Positions 62,613 through 64,000 of a DNA stretch of 64,000 nucleotides are shown here, piece after piece. The stretch is from assembly GCA_019722365.1 (NCBI GenBank), contig JADFUC010000501.1, positions 1,488,001 to 1,552,000 on the forward strand, written 5' to 3'. Source of the DNA: Lithospermum erythrorhizon. Its lineage: Eukaryota > Streptophyta > Magnoliopsida > Boraginales > Boraginaceae. The first letter of the stretch is position 1. The number at the start of each line of letters is the position of its first letter. A program made the position numbers and the translations under genes. A model generated the notes under the pieces. It saw only the letters and a list, made by a program, of their open reading frames with translations, was not told the origin of the DNA and made no database searches.

Positions 62613-63588
62613 CTTTTATAATTTAACATCGTGAACGTCTAACTTAAAATAAGCATTTCAGCTGATAAAAAATATCTTCGTATATTCATAAACTTCTTCA
62701 TCCATTATCATCATTCTCCTCAAACTACGACACCTGAGCAATTGCCAAGCAACAATAAGAAAAACATCAAGGCATATACACGCCTAATTCATCAACAAAG
62801 TTTAAATGCTCTACCAACCAAAATCAAAACACCAAAACATCAAGCAAGCACACGCTGCAGTAACTAACATCAAAACATCAAGGTAGAATGCTGTGCCGAA
62901 TTCAAAATATATTATATGGAATCTGAATTTTAATAATATTGATTTAATCGGCTACAACATATCATAAACAATTTACTCCAACTCAAGAGACTAAACCACC
63001 TTCTCCCAACACAAAGCCAATCACAAGATAATTCAAAATCAAACTCCTTTCAAATGAACGCCATTTGCAAAGACTTTCATCAACCACAGATGAACGGGGG
63101 ATCACAAGACTTTCATCAATAACATCATCATCGAGCAATATCATCCACTACCCAACCAATATCACGGGTCATTAGATAAGAATGCTCAACAACTGAATAA
63201 CGCTAGTCAGTAAAATACAATCCAAAGATTCTCAACTTCAAATAATCAAAGTTCAATAATGAAGTTTATACTTCTACTGAAACAAACGGTAAAATATATC
63301 ATCAAAGTTAGACGATATCACGGACCACCTGAACAAAGATAACTAAAGTACCAATAAACGAACTCCATTTAAAAAAAACGAAGAACTAAATAGTATTTAA
63401 AATGAAGTGAATGTCCATGGCAACAAAAAGAGAGAATAAGTCAATTCCCGCTGGGCATCACATTATAGAAAAACCCAATCGGCAAGTTAAATGGTCTTTT
63501 ATTGTGGCCCAAGAATCGATCATTCGATATACTACGAGCAAGAATCGATTTAAGAATAGTATCGGAATAAATCGGAGCAAATATATGG

Positions 63589-63750
63589 GCAAACTAGCTC
63601 CATATTTATAAGTGCATAATATCAAATATCATTAGACAATAGTGTAACTTGATACTCAAGTTATTACTAAAACTATTACGATATGTAATAATAATTAATA
63701 CTAATAATATCTTCTAATTATCCTGATCCATCTCAATAAATTTCCTCCAA
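63589..63750. repeat. second copy of the dispersed direct repeat
   Basis: Same-strand copy of 62456-62612. The sequence following the two copies is not alike. The pair could be LTR fragments of one small element or a remnant of a 1.13-kb tandem array. Confidence 0.7.
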
Positions 63751-64000
63751 CGCCTCCAACTTTTGTTTGAAAGTAGTTTTTGCAATATTCTTGTTTCCCA
63801 TTTTCCCAGATTTCTGTTTTCTTCCTCTAGTAGTTCTTGATCCATTTTATTTAAACAATTTCCTTTAACATACATCTCTACTTTTTTATTTCTGCTAATA
63901 AATGTAATTTTTAATTCAATGTCACCTTAATTCGATATGATTACTATATATTGCGAAAAAGTATTGAAATTTTATCATAAAAAGTCAATGAAAGGAGGGA

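Larger units (their letters stand above)
59392..64000. other. intergenic, AT-rich, with dispersed repeats
   Basis: No gene is supported. The part next to 59392 should contain the IDD promoter. Tandem and direct repeats at 61902, 62456 and 63589 are listed separately. Positions 61290-61440 are somewhat less AT-rich, without a recognisable product. Confidence 0.45.

Overview
The window looks like nuclear DNA of a flowering plant, most probably a eudicot. It is AT-rich, its genes have GT-AG introns of plant size, and all recognised products belong to plant families: YUCCA, TIC20, BASIC PENTACYSTEINE, PPR, MLO, SYP7 syntaxin and INDETERMINATE DOMAIN. Between the genes lie decayed retrotransposons, SINEs, MITE-like repeats and long AT microsatellites. 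I cannot name the species. All functions are read from motifs and remembered family features; no search was run.

Layout. 1-5.9 kb: AT-rich sequence, with a possible exon at the left edge. 5.9-10.0 kb (-): a four-exon YUCCA auxin-biosynthesis flavin monooxygenase whose first exon has two mutually compensating frameshifts. 11.7-12.0 kb: a small tandem repeat. About 12.9-18.8 kb: a decayed Ty1/copia element on the minus strand, with three copies of its LTR/leader sequence, one of them inverted. 20.3-21.5 kb (+): TIC20-I-type chloroplast import channel subunit. 22.2-24.3 kb (+): class I BASIC PENTACYSTEINE factor with a CT/GA-rich leader and a leader intron. 25.6-26.9 kb (+): intronless PPR gene with a duplicated N-terminal targeting region. 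27-33.6 kb: gene-free, with an AT-triplet tract of about 0.77 kb. 33.7-39.6 kb (+): complete 15-exon clade V MLO gene, with a solo LTR, a MITE-like repeat and a SINE in its introns and one GC-AG intron. 39.9-40.7 kb: possible solo LTR. 41.3-43.7 kb (+): unprocessed SYP71-like pseudogene. 44-50 kb: unresolved decayed sequence. 50.4-50.8 kb (+): unrecognised open frame. 56.6-58.9 kb (-): three-exon IDD zinc-finger gene. 59-64 kb: intergenic sequence with repeats.

The genes do not form a pathway; this is an ordinary plant gene neighbourhood. One link is testable. BASIC PENTACYSTEINE proteins bind GA repeats, and such tracts lie in the leader of the BPC gene itself and upstream of the IDD gene. 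I found no convincing new multi-gene system. The most notable points are the paired YUCCA frameshifts at a perfect palindrome, the repeated presequence of the PPR gene, the inverted copia LTR/leader copies, and the transposon load and GC-AG intron of the MLO gene.
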